64,000 nucleotides of DNA from Clostridia bacterium (GTDB lineage Bacteria; Bacillota; Clostridia; Christensenellales; Aristaeellaceae): positions 124,001 through 188,000 of the forward strand of contig JAFXZS010000010.1 in NCBI GenBank assembly GCA_017541105.1, given 5' to 3'. The position numbers and the translations under genes were made by a program. The notes under the pieces were generated by a model. It did no database searches. It had not been told where the DNA came from and worked only from the letters and a program-made list of their open reading frames with translations. Shown one piece after another: positions 50,440 through 58,480 of this stretch (position 1 is its first letter; each line of letters starts with the position of its first letter).

Positions 50440-50444
50440 AATTT

Positions 50445-50810
50445 TTACGCCTCTTTCCGCGCTGAAAGGATTTTCTCCAGAATCTTTACCGCGCTTGCGA
50501 CCATCTTCGGGCAGAATTCCGTGAACAGATGATGGTCCCGGGCGTACTGTTTCCCTTCCGGAGTCCGGATATCACAACCCAGCAGCTCATTACAGAGGCA
50601 GGATCCGTTCACTTCGCTGAACCGATCCATCATCTGGTCATTCAGGGCGTTTGTTCTCTGACGTCCTTCTTTATCCCCTGCACAGGTTTCACCGTACATC
50701 AGGCCGAGTACCATCAATGCCCCGGTGCAGGCACCGCAGACATTTCCCTTGCGCATGCCGCTGCCGAAACATGAGCCCAGCCGGAACGCCTGTTCCTCTG
50801 TTTTCGTCCC
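50445..50810 (-). pseudogene. 5'-truncated C_GCAxxG_C_C family gene
   Basis: In frame from about 50810: TKTEEQAFRLGSCFGSGM, RKGNVCGACTGALMVLGLMY, CLCNELLGCDIRTPEG and HLFTEFCPKMVASAVKILEK. That is the family core and C-terminus, but the N-terminal CxQ segment (about 35 residues) is absent and the frame upstream closes with a stop. A start at 50756 (103 aa) could still be used, though no ribosome site is clear. Confidence 0.65.
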
Positions 50811-51015
50811 TGCCGGCAGCCCGGATCAGTTCGATACAATCCCGGAAGGCGGCCCGGGGATCACCATTCAGGAAATAATGGCTCCGTTTGCCTTTCTTTT
50901 TTTGACGGGACCAGGCCGCAGCCTTCCGGCTTTTCATATGGCGGTACAGCGTGGGCCGGGTAATCCGCGTCTGCTCCGGCAGTTCACATCGGAAAGCGCT
51001 TTTCCGGCCTGTCAT
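50811..51015 (-). pseudogene. ArsR-type HTH remnant
   Basis: From ATG 51015, overlapping the ThuA stop, the frame reads ELPEQTRITRPTLYRHMKSR and KKGKRSHYFLNGDPRAAFRD, recognisable as the recognition helix and wing of an ArsR regulator (compare PTLxxHMK and GxxxHYxLN). The first helices are missing and the frame runs on out of phase into the C_GCAxxG_C_C piece. It is a fragment. Confidence 0.55.
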
Positions 51016-51668
51016 TTCTGTGCGCACCAGTCCAGCGCGTTGGCAATCAGTTTCTGAAACTGCGGGTGCAGGAGCACATGGCAGTTGTGCCCGGGACTGA
51101 GGCACACGAACCGGCCGCCGCCCATACGCCGCGCGTAGCCGGCCGGCTGCGTCCCCGCTTCACTGTCAGAAGTGCCTGTCATGAACACTTCCGCGTCCGC
51201 GGCAAAGACGTCCAGTATGTAATGCTCGTCCCGCACCGTAAACGGTTCGACGCCGTCCATGACCGGATGATCCCCGGCTGCCCTGTAAGTCACGTCGCAC
51301 TGGGCGGGATGGCCGATGAAGTCGTTTCCCGTCAGGTCCGCCATGTCCGGACAATTCTTCCGGCTGTAGCAGTTTCCGGCATGCAGCGCGATAAAGCCGT
51401 GGCCCTCTTCGACATAGTTCCGAAAATCACGGGGCATAACCATGGTCGGCAGGTTCGCGTCAAACCAGGGCGCGTCGTTGGCGGGGCCGAACACGTTGCT
51501 CTTGGCGTTGACGATCACGTCGTACTCACGGATCATTTCCGTCGTCAATATATCCCGCGCGTACATGACGACGTCCAGTTCGTATCCTTTTTTCTCCAGG
51601 GGTTTCAGTCCGCGGGCGACCACCTCTCCCGGATGCCAGAAATCGTTGCAGATCACAAGAACCTTCAT
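51012..51668 (-). CDS. ThuA-like domain protein
   Basis: Protein of 218 residues from ATG 51668 with GGAGG upstream. It has a class I glutamine amidotransferase-like ThuA fold: MKVLVICNDFWHPGEVVARG, EYDVIVNAKSNVF, HGFIALHAGNCY near 106, then IGHPAQCDVTYRAAGDHPVM and GRFVCLSPGHNCHVLL. ThuA proteins are linked to trehalose and other sugar breakdown, but no catalytic role is proven. It follows two SDR-type genes in a minus-strand operon. Confidence 0.8.
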   Translation of the reverse strand: MKVLVICNDFWHPGEVVARGLKPLEKKGYELDVVMYARDILTTEMIREYDVIVNAKSNVFGPANDAPWFDANLPTMVMPRDFRNYVEEGHGFIALHAGNCYSRKNCPDMADLTGNDFIGHPAQCDVTYRAAGDHPVMDGVEPFTVRDEHYILDVFAADAEVFMTGTSDSEAGTQPAGYARRMGGGRFVCLSPGHNCHVLLHPQFQKLIANALDWCAQK

Positions 51669-51694
51669 TCTGTTTTCCTCCTTCTCCGTCCCCG

Positions 51695-52276
51695 TCACCA
51701 GGGCAGTTCCCTGCCCAGGGCGTCCCGGACAACCAGATTCAGTTCATCGTTCCGGCCCAATCCGTCCCATTCGTCGTCCGCAAAGCGGTCGCGCGTGAAG
51801 TACCCCATGGCGGAATGGGCCGCCAGCCCGGGCGGAACCGTTCCCGCCAGGGGATCAAACAGCCGGAAGGTGTATCCCTTTTCGGCCAGGCCGTTCTTGC
51901 TCAGCACCAGTATCAGATTCAGCGCCGCACGGGACATATTGTGTCCGTAGCCCGACGTCTCTGTGCTCAGATTGATGGAGGACTTAACGCTGTTCAGGAA
52001 ACAGATCCGCTTTCGGCCGACCATGCCGGGCAGCGCCTCGCTGAGCCGGGCCAGCGGCTCACAGACGTTTTTCCGGTACGCCTCGGCCGCCGCGTCCGCG
52101 TCAATTCCTTCGCCGGCCTTCCTGTCGTCGCCGGGCACTTCTTCATCTGTCACGTCGATGAAGTATTCGATGCCCGGCTCCGGAACCGTACATATCTTAT
52201 ATCCATCCTTCTCAAACAGTGCGGCAAGCTTTTCCGCGAAGGGCGTTTCGAGAGAAGAAATATAAACCTTGCCCAT
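51695..52276 (-). CDS. SDR-like protein lacking the cofactor loop
   Basis: Protein of 193 residues from ATG 52276 (GGGGGTGGAAAG upstream). The C-terminal half resembles SDR enzymes (ICFLNSVKSSINLSTETSGY, GYGHNMSRAALNLILV, then YTFRLFDPLAG), but the N-terminus (MGKVYISSLETPFAEKLAAL) lacks TGxxxGxG, and Lys of YxxxK is replaced. It is a probable non-catalytic or divergent paralogue of its neighbour at 52290, 13 bases away; the two share the end motif GRELPW/GRELSF. Confidence 0.65.
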   Translation of the reverse strand: MGKVYISSLETPFAEKLAALFEKDGYKICTVPEPGIEYFIDVTDEEVPGDDRKAGEGIDADAAAEAYRKNVCEPLARLSEALPGMVGRKRICFLNSVKSSINLSTETSGYGHNMSRAALNLILVLSKNGLAEKGYTFRLFDPLAGTVPPGLAAHSAMGYFTRDRFADDEWDGLGRNDELNLVVRDALGRELPW

Positions 52277-52289
52277 CTTTCCACCCCCT

Positions 52290-53054
52290 TTAGAAGGACA
52301 GCTCGCGCCCGTGGTAGTCAATCAGCGCAAGCCTGTCTTCGTCAACACGGTCGGCCAGCAGCTGCGCCACGGCGCATGCCGCGGATTCGGCGGGATCCAC
52401 GGCTTTGGTTTTCCGCATGTACGATCCGTCCGGCAGCACCTGATTCATTCCGCCGGGCTGATACAGCCTGAATGTATATCCCCTCGGCCGCAGGTCGTTG
52501 AACAACATGCGGACTCCCAGGTTCAGGGCGGTTTTCGTCATGGCGTATCGCATGCTTCCCGTGCGCGTCATCAGCCGAAGGCTGGAAATCTCGCTGGAGG
52601 TGAAATGCAGGCGCTTCATTTCTCCCTTCTCCAGGAGCGGCAGCAGCCGGTCAACCAGCAGGATTCCGGCCATGGAGTTGACCCTGAAATCCCGTTCCAG
52701 CGCGCCGAAGTCGATGGGCTCTTCTCCACCGAGGGTGGACGCGCCGGGTCCTCCCATAAGCGCCGCGTTGCTGAACAGCACGTCCAGCCGCCCGCTCACA
52801 TGCGCGATCTCTTCTCCGGCCCGCATGATGTCGTCTGTCTTCGACACGTCCAGCCGCAGCGGGCGCACGAGAGGATATTCGGCAGCCAGCCGGTCAAGAA
52901 GATCGTAGTTCTCCAGCACGCGCCCGGCAAACACAAGCCATCCCCTCTGTGCCAGTTCCCGTGCCGCAAACAGGCCGAACCCCCGGTCCGCGCCTGTAAC
53001 CAGCGCGGTCCGCGCCGGTACGGACCCCCCTTTTCCTTCCGGATTCACAACCAT
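52290..53054 (-). CDS. short-chain dehydrogenase/reductase
   Basis: SDR of 254 residues from ATG 53054, chosen for GAGGG eight bases upstream (open to 53093). TALVTGADRGFGLFAARELA supplies TGxxxGxG, LDVLFSNAALMGG the NAA/NNAG-like strand, HFTSSEISSL the Ser and MRYAMTKTALNL the YxxxK. It is first gene of an operon with the SDR-like and ThuA genes, so the three may act on one sugar or polyol. Confidence 0.85.
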   Translation of the reverse strand: MVVNPEGKGGSVPARTALVTGADRGFGLFAARELAQRGWLVFAGRVLENYDLLDRLAAEYPLVRPLRLDVSKTDDIMRAGEEIAHVSGRLDVLFSNAALMGGPGASTLGGEEPIDFGALERDFRVNSMAGILLVDRLLPLLEKGEMKRLHFTSSEISSLRLMTRTGSMRYAMTKTALNLGVRMLFNDLRPRGYTFRLYQPGGMNQVLPDGSYMRKTKAVDPAESAACAVAQLLADRVDEDRLALIDYHGRELSF

Positions 53055-53336
53055 CGCAGAAACCCTCGATTCTGTTGTTTTTCCCGTTTTCATTCAGTAA
53101 GATCTTATCAGAAGTGAGAACTGCAGACAATGTTTTTTTGATCCGGATTTTCATTGGCATTTACGGAAAACGGCTGCGGGGACGGCGGACGTTGATCGTG
53201 CCGGCGGGGCCGCCCTGTGTGCGGATGACGAAAAATGAACAGATCCTCAGCCAAAAATGGAAAGCGTCCTCCGCGCCGCGGCACTATACTGTCGCCGAAA
53301 AAAAGAACGGCGAATGCCGCAGGGAGGAATTTTGTG

Positions 53337-53522
53337 ATGAGTCTGTTCAACAGGAAGGAAACGCTGATTCTCAAGACCGGGCAGCAGAGGGACGCCTGTA
53401 TTGAAAGGCTGGATGCCGCGCGTGTCGAATATGAGGTTGTGGAGAACAAGGAAAATATCTACAGCAGGGATGTCGACCATATTATCCGGGTATCGGCGGC
53501 CGATCTGAAAAAAGTCAGCTGA
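53337..53522 (+). CDS. conserved small protein
   Basis: Protein of 61 residues from ATG 53337, ten bases after GGGAGG. It begins MSLFNRKETLILKTGQQRDA and includes LDAARVEYEVVENKENIYSR. It is soluble with mixed charge; similar short proteins are common in Clostridia, but function is unknown. Converges with the AraC-type fragment. Confidence 0.6.
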   Translation: MSLFNRKETLILKTGQQRDACIERLDAARVEYEVVENKENIYSRDVDHIIRVSAADLKKVS

Positions 53523-53576
53523 TTCCGTTTTCCGCAAAAAGCAAACAGATGACAAACGAATGCCTCCTTTTCCGGT

Positions 53577-54068
53577 TCATTCCGGAAAGGGAGGCATTAA
53601 TAATGCGCGGTATTCGCCGGGGGCCATTCTTTTTTCCTCCCGGAATACCCGGTTGAAGCTGGAGGTGCTCTGAAAGCCGGAAGACATCGCCACCTCGGTA
53701 ATCGACATCCGGCTGTCCGCCATGAGTTCGATCGCTTTTTCCAGGCGGACCATATTCAGCCATTTGCTGTAATGGGTTCCGGTAACGTTCCGGAAGCCTT
53801 TGGAAAAGTAATCCCTGTTGATTCCGGCTTTCTCCGCCATGGCGGTTTCGGACAGATCGTCCGCGGTCAGGTTATTCTTGATGTAATCGGTTACCATGAT
53901 CATCCGCTGCATCACGTTGTCTGAAAAAACGTACGGGTCTCCGTTTTTGATTTCGGGGAAAAATTCTTCCCGGTGTTCGTCCGGAATCAGCATAAACTCC
54001 ATCAGCAGCATACAGCAGCGGAGTTCACGGTCGACTTTCCCCGCGAAAAAGACGGTTTTCATCATCAA
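53577..54068 (-). pseudogene. AraC-type regulator lacking its sensor domain
   Basis: The frame gives 163 residues ending in a complete AraC DNA-binding domain (RMIMVTDYIKNNLTADDLSE, KAGINRDYFSKGFRNVTGTH, then ITEVAMSSGFQSTSSFNRVF and REEKRMAPGEYR). The N-terminal cupin-like sensor is reduced to a short tail. Upstream the frame remains open for about 25 codons with no ribosome site, so the gene seems to be 5'-truncated. It may make an unregulated DNA-binding fragment. Confidence 0.65.
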
Positions 54069-54188
54069 AGAGTTTATGGCTATTACGAATCCTGTATTGT
54101 GGCAATTGAAGGAAACCAGATTGAATTGATGGCTTAAATTCTTATTTCCGTTTCATCATTGCCGATGTTTACAGTATGTTTACAATCA

Positions 54189-54389
54189 GTCTGTTTTCAT
54201 TCCTGCAAATCTGCTGTATACTATCCTGGAACTGAATACTGGTCATCGGAGGACAGTACGCCGTAGCGTAGGGGATCGTAAAGCGAAAGCTTTGCAGGCC
54301 GCCTGTTGGATAAGATGCCGGGTGAGCTCGGAACAATTGGCTTGAAGCCTTTTTGTTGCCGGGCAATTTTATTGAAGGAGGACCTGGAC
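54189..54389 (+). promoter_or_regulatory. promoter and structured leader of the GNAT gene
   Basis: TATACT at about 54215 marks a probable -10. The following roughly 150-nt leader is GC-rich with pairing segments (AAGCGAAAGCTT, GGCTTGAAGCC then TTTTTG, which resembles a small terminator). This could be an attenuator or riboswitch-like leader. I cannot match it to a known class. Confidence 0.35.
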
Positions 54390-54989
54390 ATGGCCGACAT
54401 CACCCTGACGCTGCTGACTGACGATGACCGGGAACAATTTATCCTGGACAACCAGCGCGCTTTCAAATTCGGAGCGACGGAGGAATTCGGACAGTGCGAC
54501 AATCATTTTGAAGAAGACGATGAGATCATTTCTCGAAAGACCATTGAGAATTGTATCAATACCGGCATCGCCTACCGTATCCGGGAAGACGGCAGGATCA
54601 TCGGAGGAGTTGTGCTGCAGATTGATGAGAAAACGCAGCATAATCATCTGGATCTTCTGTTCGTGAATCCTTCTGCGCACAGTAAAGGCGTGGGAACGGC
54701 TGCCTGGAAAGAAATCGAACGCCTCTATCCGGAAACACAGGTCTGGGAAACCTGTACACCGTCCTTTGAGGAAAGAAATATACATTTCTATGTGAATAAA
54801 TGCGGTTTCCATATTGTGGAGTTCTTTAACAGGATGCATCCGGATCCGCACGATCCGGAAACAGGAGCAGAGGAATCCTACGAAGACGGCGGCGGAATGT
54901 ACCGGTTTGAAAAAGTGATGAAGCCTCAACAACCGGCTGAAGATCAGGACATACACGACCGGGAGCATTGCGGAGGAGGTCAGGTATGA
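54390..54989 (+). CDS. GNAT acetyltransferase
   Basis: Protein of 199 residues from ATG 54390 with GAAGGAGG. A complete GNAT domain: YRIREDGRIIGGVVLQID, LDLLFVNPSAHSKGVGTAAW near 91 with the acetyl-CoA loop, and NIHFYVNKCGFHIVEFFN near 136. An extended His/Asp-rich tail (DQDIHDREHCGGG) is unusual. Substrate unknown. Its stop overlaps the esterase pseudogene start (ATGA). Confidence 0.85.
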   Translation: MADITLTLLTDDDREQFILDNQRAFKFGATEEFGQCDNHFEEDDEIISRKTIENCINTGIAYRIREDGRIIGGVVLQIDEKTQHNHLDLLFVNPSAHSKGVGTAAWKEIERLYPETQVWETCTPSFEERNIHFYVNKCGFHIVEFFNRMHPDPHDPETGAEESYEDGGGMYRFEKVMKPQQPAEDQDIHDREHCGGGQV

Positions 54990-55880
54990 TCAGGAAAGCG
55001 GCAAAAACCAAAGGGATATCTCATCAAGAACAAATCAACCGGCGAATCATCGCATTGCTTGCCGCGCTGGTTTTCTGCTTCGCCTGCCGCCCGGTCTGTG
55101 CGGATATGCCGGAATTGCCGCAACCGGTGGACGGGGTTTCTCCGGAAGACGTTGATTGGTCCGCAGTGGAAGAAGATCTGTCAGATATTGCAGAGCTGGC
55201 GCTGGACGAATTCGCCGCGGACGACATTCCTGAAAACTATCTGAGCGAGTCGGAAAACCGGGGACGTGTGGAAAAGGTTTACTACATCACATCCGGAGAA
55301 AATGAAACGGTCAAATCCGTTATGGTCTATTATCCGGCGGGATACGATGAATCAGACCGGCTGTACAATATCCTGTATCTTTTGCACGGATCGAACGGTT
55401 CACCCCTGAGTTATCTGGATCCCGAAACACCTACGAAGTTCCAGAATCTGCTGGATCACCTGATCGCAGACGGCACGATGGAGCCGATCATTGTAGTCGC
55501 CGCCACCTATTATCCAGCGGACAGGAATGTTCAGCAGCTTCCGCTGGCATAAAAAGTGAAGATTACAGCGTCCTTCCCGCGGGAACTGGCGGAGGATATC
55601 ATTCCGCAGGTGGAAGAACAGTGCAGAACCTACGCCACCTCATCTTCAGCAAATGATATTACAGCTTCCCGGGATCACCGGGCCATCGCGGGCTTCTCTC
55701 TGGGCGGCGTGGCCACCTGGTATGTATTCCTGCAGCAGATGCAGGTGTTCAGATGGTTCCTGCCGATCAGCGAAGCAAGCTGGGATGACGGAGAAGGTGG
55801 CACAACCGGCATCTATGACAGCAAGATTTCTGCCCGAACCCTGTATGACGCCGTACTGAACCAGGGATCCTTCCAAGTAT
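54986..55880 (+). pseudogene. secreted esterase interrupted by a stop, then truncated
   Basis: From ATG 54986 (GGAGGAGG upstream) the frame encodes a signal peptide (IIALLAALVFCFACRPVCA) and a feruloyl-esterase/esterase-D-like domain (YNILYLLHGSNGSPLSYLD). An in-frame TAA at 55550-55552 interrupts it. The same frame then resumes with ITASFPRELAEDIIPQVEEQ and the nucleophile AGFSLGGVATWYVF. Homology stops near 55878, where a piece of another gene begins, so the Asp and His of the triad are lost. The related intact esterase is at 61020. Confidence 0.8.
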
Positions 55881-56065
55881 TATTGTACGGATATCGGATT
55901 GCGCAATGTGCGTCTTGGGCTTCGGCAGCAGGAAGAAACGCACATTATGGAAAACCTGATTTATAACGAAATGTTGATCCGGGGTTATCATGTGGATGTT
56001 GGTGTGATTCCGATTGTGGAAAAGAAGGAGCACAGTTTGAAAAAGCCATTAATCTTCATGTGCTG
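55878..56065 (+). pseudogene. fragment of a DUF4143 AAA+ ATPase
   Basis: Read in a second frame, 55878-56065 gives KYYCTDIGLRNVRLGLRQQE, THIMENLIYNEMLIRGYHVD and VGVIPIVEKKEHS, the conserved middle of the DUF4143 C-terminal domain. Both the ATPase part before it and the nuclease-like end after it are absent. It was joined to the esterase by recombination at about 55878. Confidence 0.8.
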
Positions 56066-56143
56066 AAAACACTTACAAACAAATACGGTATATCTCTGCA
56101 ATCCGAATCATTCTACAATCCTTTCTGAAAGGAGGGTGAAACC

Positions 56144-56890
56144 ATGGGATACCGGAACGCGCAGGAGATCTTTCCGGAGGGTCTTCTGAAACAGATCCAG
56201 CGGTATGTGTCCGGCGAGACGATTTATATTCCTGCCAGGGACGAACGAAAAGCCTGGGGCGAGACATCCGGATATCAGCAGTATATCCGGGAAAGAAACG
56301 AGAGGATCCGCGCGGACTTTTCAGCCGGACTGGTCATTGAGTCACTCATGGACAAGTATGCACTCTCCTACGATTCCATCAAACGAATTGTGTACAACAG
56401 GAAGGAGACTGCTATGTTAAAGTACAGCGCGACACTCTCATCCGCGAAGGCATATGCGGATGCTGGAAAACTGGATGCCTGGATTCATCTGTATCTGAAT
56501 GAGGAGGGGCGGAATATCCCATTTTCTGATGGGTTAAAACTGTTCGACCGGTACTACTTCAGCCCGGTTCTGTTTCCGATCAGCCTGCTTAAAAGATGTG
56601 CCGGACCGGAACCGGAAATGAAATACCGGATTGATCCGGACTGGTGGGAGCATAAGGTAAAGGAACTGGAAAAGGCGATTCAGGCAAATCCGGATATGCC
56701 GCCGTTTATGGTTCATTATGTCGATGGTGAATTTGAACTGAATGACGGAAACCACCGGCATAAGGCATATGAAAATCTGGGTATTGAAAACGCCTGGGTG
56801 ATTATCTGGATCACAGAAGAGGCGGAACGGGATGACTTCTTGGGGAAATACGGCAAATATGTAAAAAACTGCAAAGTCATCCGGAGATAA
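56144..56890 (+). CDS. fusion: CD3324-like HTH protein + ParB-like nuclease-fold domain
   Basis: The frame encodes 248 residues. Residues 1-88 (MGYRNAQEIFPEGLLKQIQR, YVSGETIYIP, KYALSYDSIKRIVYN) match small Mor-like HTH proteins of the CD3324 type. From residue 91 a second unit begins (MLKYSATLSSAKAYADAGKL) with a ParB-like core near 205 (FELNDGNHRHKAYENLGIEN). GGAAGGAG lies six bases before this internal ATG at 56414, so the halves were probably separate genes that lost the stop between them; both products may be made. Confidence 0.65.
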   Translation: MGYRNAQEIFPEGLLKQIQRYVSGETIYIPARDERKAWGETSGYQQYIRERNERIRADFSAGLVIESLMDKYALSYDSIKRIVYNRKETAMLKYSATLSSAKAYADAGKLDAWIHLYLNEEGRNIPFSDGLKLFDRYYFSPVLFPISLLKRCAGPEPEMKYRIDPDWWEHKVKELEKAIQANPDMPPFMVHYVDGEFELNDGNHRHKAYENLGIENAWVIIWITEEAERDDFLGKYGKYVKNCKVIRR

Positions 56891-56907
56891 GATCGGAGGG
56901 AAAAGGG

Positions 56908-57417
56908 ATGAAACTGTATATCATTACCGGCACAAGCGGAGCCGGAAAGTCAACGATAAAAGATGAACTGGACGCGGTGCTGGATCATGGAAAATACGCG
57001 TGTGTGGATTCAGATGAGGTCGGTCTGAACTGGTGGGATTACGCCGGAACAGACCGGGAATCACAGTATGGGAACGATACGCTGAACGCGGCCATCCGAA
57101 AAGCCTGCGGAAGGGATCTCGTGTTTGTTTCCTGCCTGACGCCGCAGGATTACATGACAAAGACCACTGTTCCGGAAGAAGTGAAAGCAACTTTCTTTAT
57201 TGCCCTGTGGGCATCGGATGAAACGATTTATCAGCGCCTGCGTGCCAGGCCAAAGGAACGGGGATTCACTTCTGACGAGATCATCCGGCCGCACATTGAG
57301 TATAACCGGTGGATCGGACGGAACCGTGGAAAGTATCAGCTGTTTATTGACAATGACAGGCAGACGGCCGGAGAAACCGCAGGTATCATCAAAGAGTTTA
57401 TTGCCCGTTCACTCTGA
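56908..57417 (+). CDS. P-loop nucleoside/nucleotide kinase-like protein
   Basis: Protein of 169 residues with Walker A TGTSGAGKSTIKDEL near 7, an acidic VDSDEVGLNWWD near 31, an Arg-rich lid region (QRLRARPKERGF near 108) and a terminal TAGETAGIIKEF helix. This is the layout of small kinases of the AAA_33 or shikimate/gluconate kinase group. The substrate is unknown. GGAGG precedes the ATG. It lies 17 bases after the HTH-ParB gene. Confidence 0.75.
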   Translation: MKLYIITGTSGAGKSTIKDELDAVLDHGKYACVDSDEVGLNWWDYAGTDRESQYGNDTLNAAIRKACGRDLVFVSCLTPQDYMTKTTVPEEVKATFFIALWASDETIYQRLRARPKERGFTSDEIIRPHIEYNRWIGRNRGKYQLFIDNDRQTAGETAGIIKEFIARSL

Positions 57418-57505
57418 CGGTTACGAATTCATATCCGGCGTCCCGCAAGGTCAGCCTCTTTTTAGAATCCAGTTTGGCGTCGTATTCCCGGATTACTGAT
57501 TCCAT
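57398..57505 (-). pseudogene. N-terminal remnant of a small antitoxin-like protein
   Basis: From ATG 57505 (GGAGG upstream) the minus strand reads MESVIREYDAKLDSKKRLTL, then RDAGYEFVTVRV. This matches the start of a short protein family frequent in Clostridia and annotated as an antitoxin-like regulator, normally about 75 residues. Here it stops after 35 codons, inside the 3' end of the kinase gene on the other strand. Confidence 0.45.
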
Positions 57506-58109
57506 GCTTATTCCTCCGCATTTTACTATTTGTCGGGTTGTCCCACACGCGCAATAGTGGGATATCCCGCTAATGGATTATCAGAAGTAGAATTGTTTGT
57601 CAATTGACAGTCAACAAAGCCATACAAAAAATACGTTTTATTGATGGAACAGAATCGTTGCAAATCCGGTCAGAACAGGATTTCAATCATGCAGGCAATG
57701 TAACCGGCAGAAATCAACGTTGTTGCAGTCTCGACCAGTGTGTTCTGCCAACATAGTCAAGATGTCCAACTGAATTTTCATTTGCGAAAGCGCTGAACCC
57801 TTTGATAATTGGGCCTTCGGCGTTTTTGCATCACGCACCAGCAATGGGTAACGGGCGTCTGACAGGGGTTCACTTGTTCAGGGTTCACAATACTGAAGGC
57901 GGTGAAAATAAAGGGCCGAAGCCACTTGGAAGGCAACAATACTATTCTTTCGTGATGGAGGGTTCTTTAGGAAATTCTATAGGCTGACAGTTATCGGTGG
58001 ATGTGAACAGTCTGCCTGTAGGGGCACGCAGTTTTCAGGTGATCTGCGTACCCTTTTTGCGTCTCAGTTATTATTTCCCGTCTCTTGTAAATCTGAGTGA
58101 AGCCGCATA
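57506..58109. other. 604-bp AT-richer stretch without a recognisable gene
   Basis: Between the antitoxin remnant and a terminator. Codon use and base composition differ from the neighbours (more A+T), and open frames are short and not conserved in pattern. It contains a GTGGGATATCCCGC palindrome near 57563 and TTGACAGTCAAC. It may be decayed mobile DNA; I see no intact gene. Confidence 0.4.
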
Positions 58110-58156
58110 CCCCGCAAAGTCCGGAATGATGGGCTTTGCGGGGATTTTCTTCTTTT
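58110..58156 (+). terminator. strong intrinsic terminator
   Basis: Perfect 10-bp stem (58110-58119 with 58134-58143) followed by ATTTTCTTCTTTT. The gene it serves is not evident, supporting decay of the stretch before it. Confidence 0.75.
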
Positions 58157-58184
58157 GGGAAATGGCGGTATATGATATGATCTG

Positions 58185-58397
58185 ATGGTGGCAGCCGGGA
58201 CGGGCATTTTCAGAAAAGCACTGAAGACCATTGTACCGTCCACCGTCGGAATGATTGCCGGTTTAGTATTCGTTGCCCTGGTTATGGGCACTGACGCGGC
58301 GGTCAGGACAATCATCCCTGTCCTTGTCGGCATTCTGTGCGGGTTTGCGGCGGTGTTGTATTTCGCGAAAAAGGAAGGCAGCGGCAAAGACCGGTGA
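58185..58397 (+). CDS. small two-helix membrane protein
   Basis: Protein of 70 residues from ATG 58185: a basic start, a helix (TVGMIAGLVFVALVMGTDA), a second (IPVLVGILCGFAAVLYFAKK) and a charged tail. No ribosome site is evident, and a TATGATATGAT box ends directly before the ATG, so it could be leaderless. Function unknown. About 80 bases before an MFS gene. Confidence 0.45.
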   Translation: MVAAGTGIFRKALKTIVPSTVGMIAGLVFVALVMGTDAAVRTIIPVLVGILCGFAAVLYFAKKEGSGKDR

Positions 58398-58480
58398 CGC
58401 CCGGCCGGCATCGCGGAAGGGACGCGGAATACGTTGGGGAACAAAGCTCAGGGAAGAACTGTCAGCAAGGGAGAAACACC

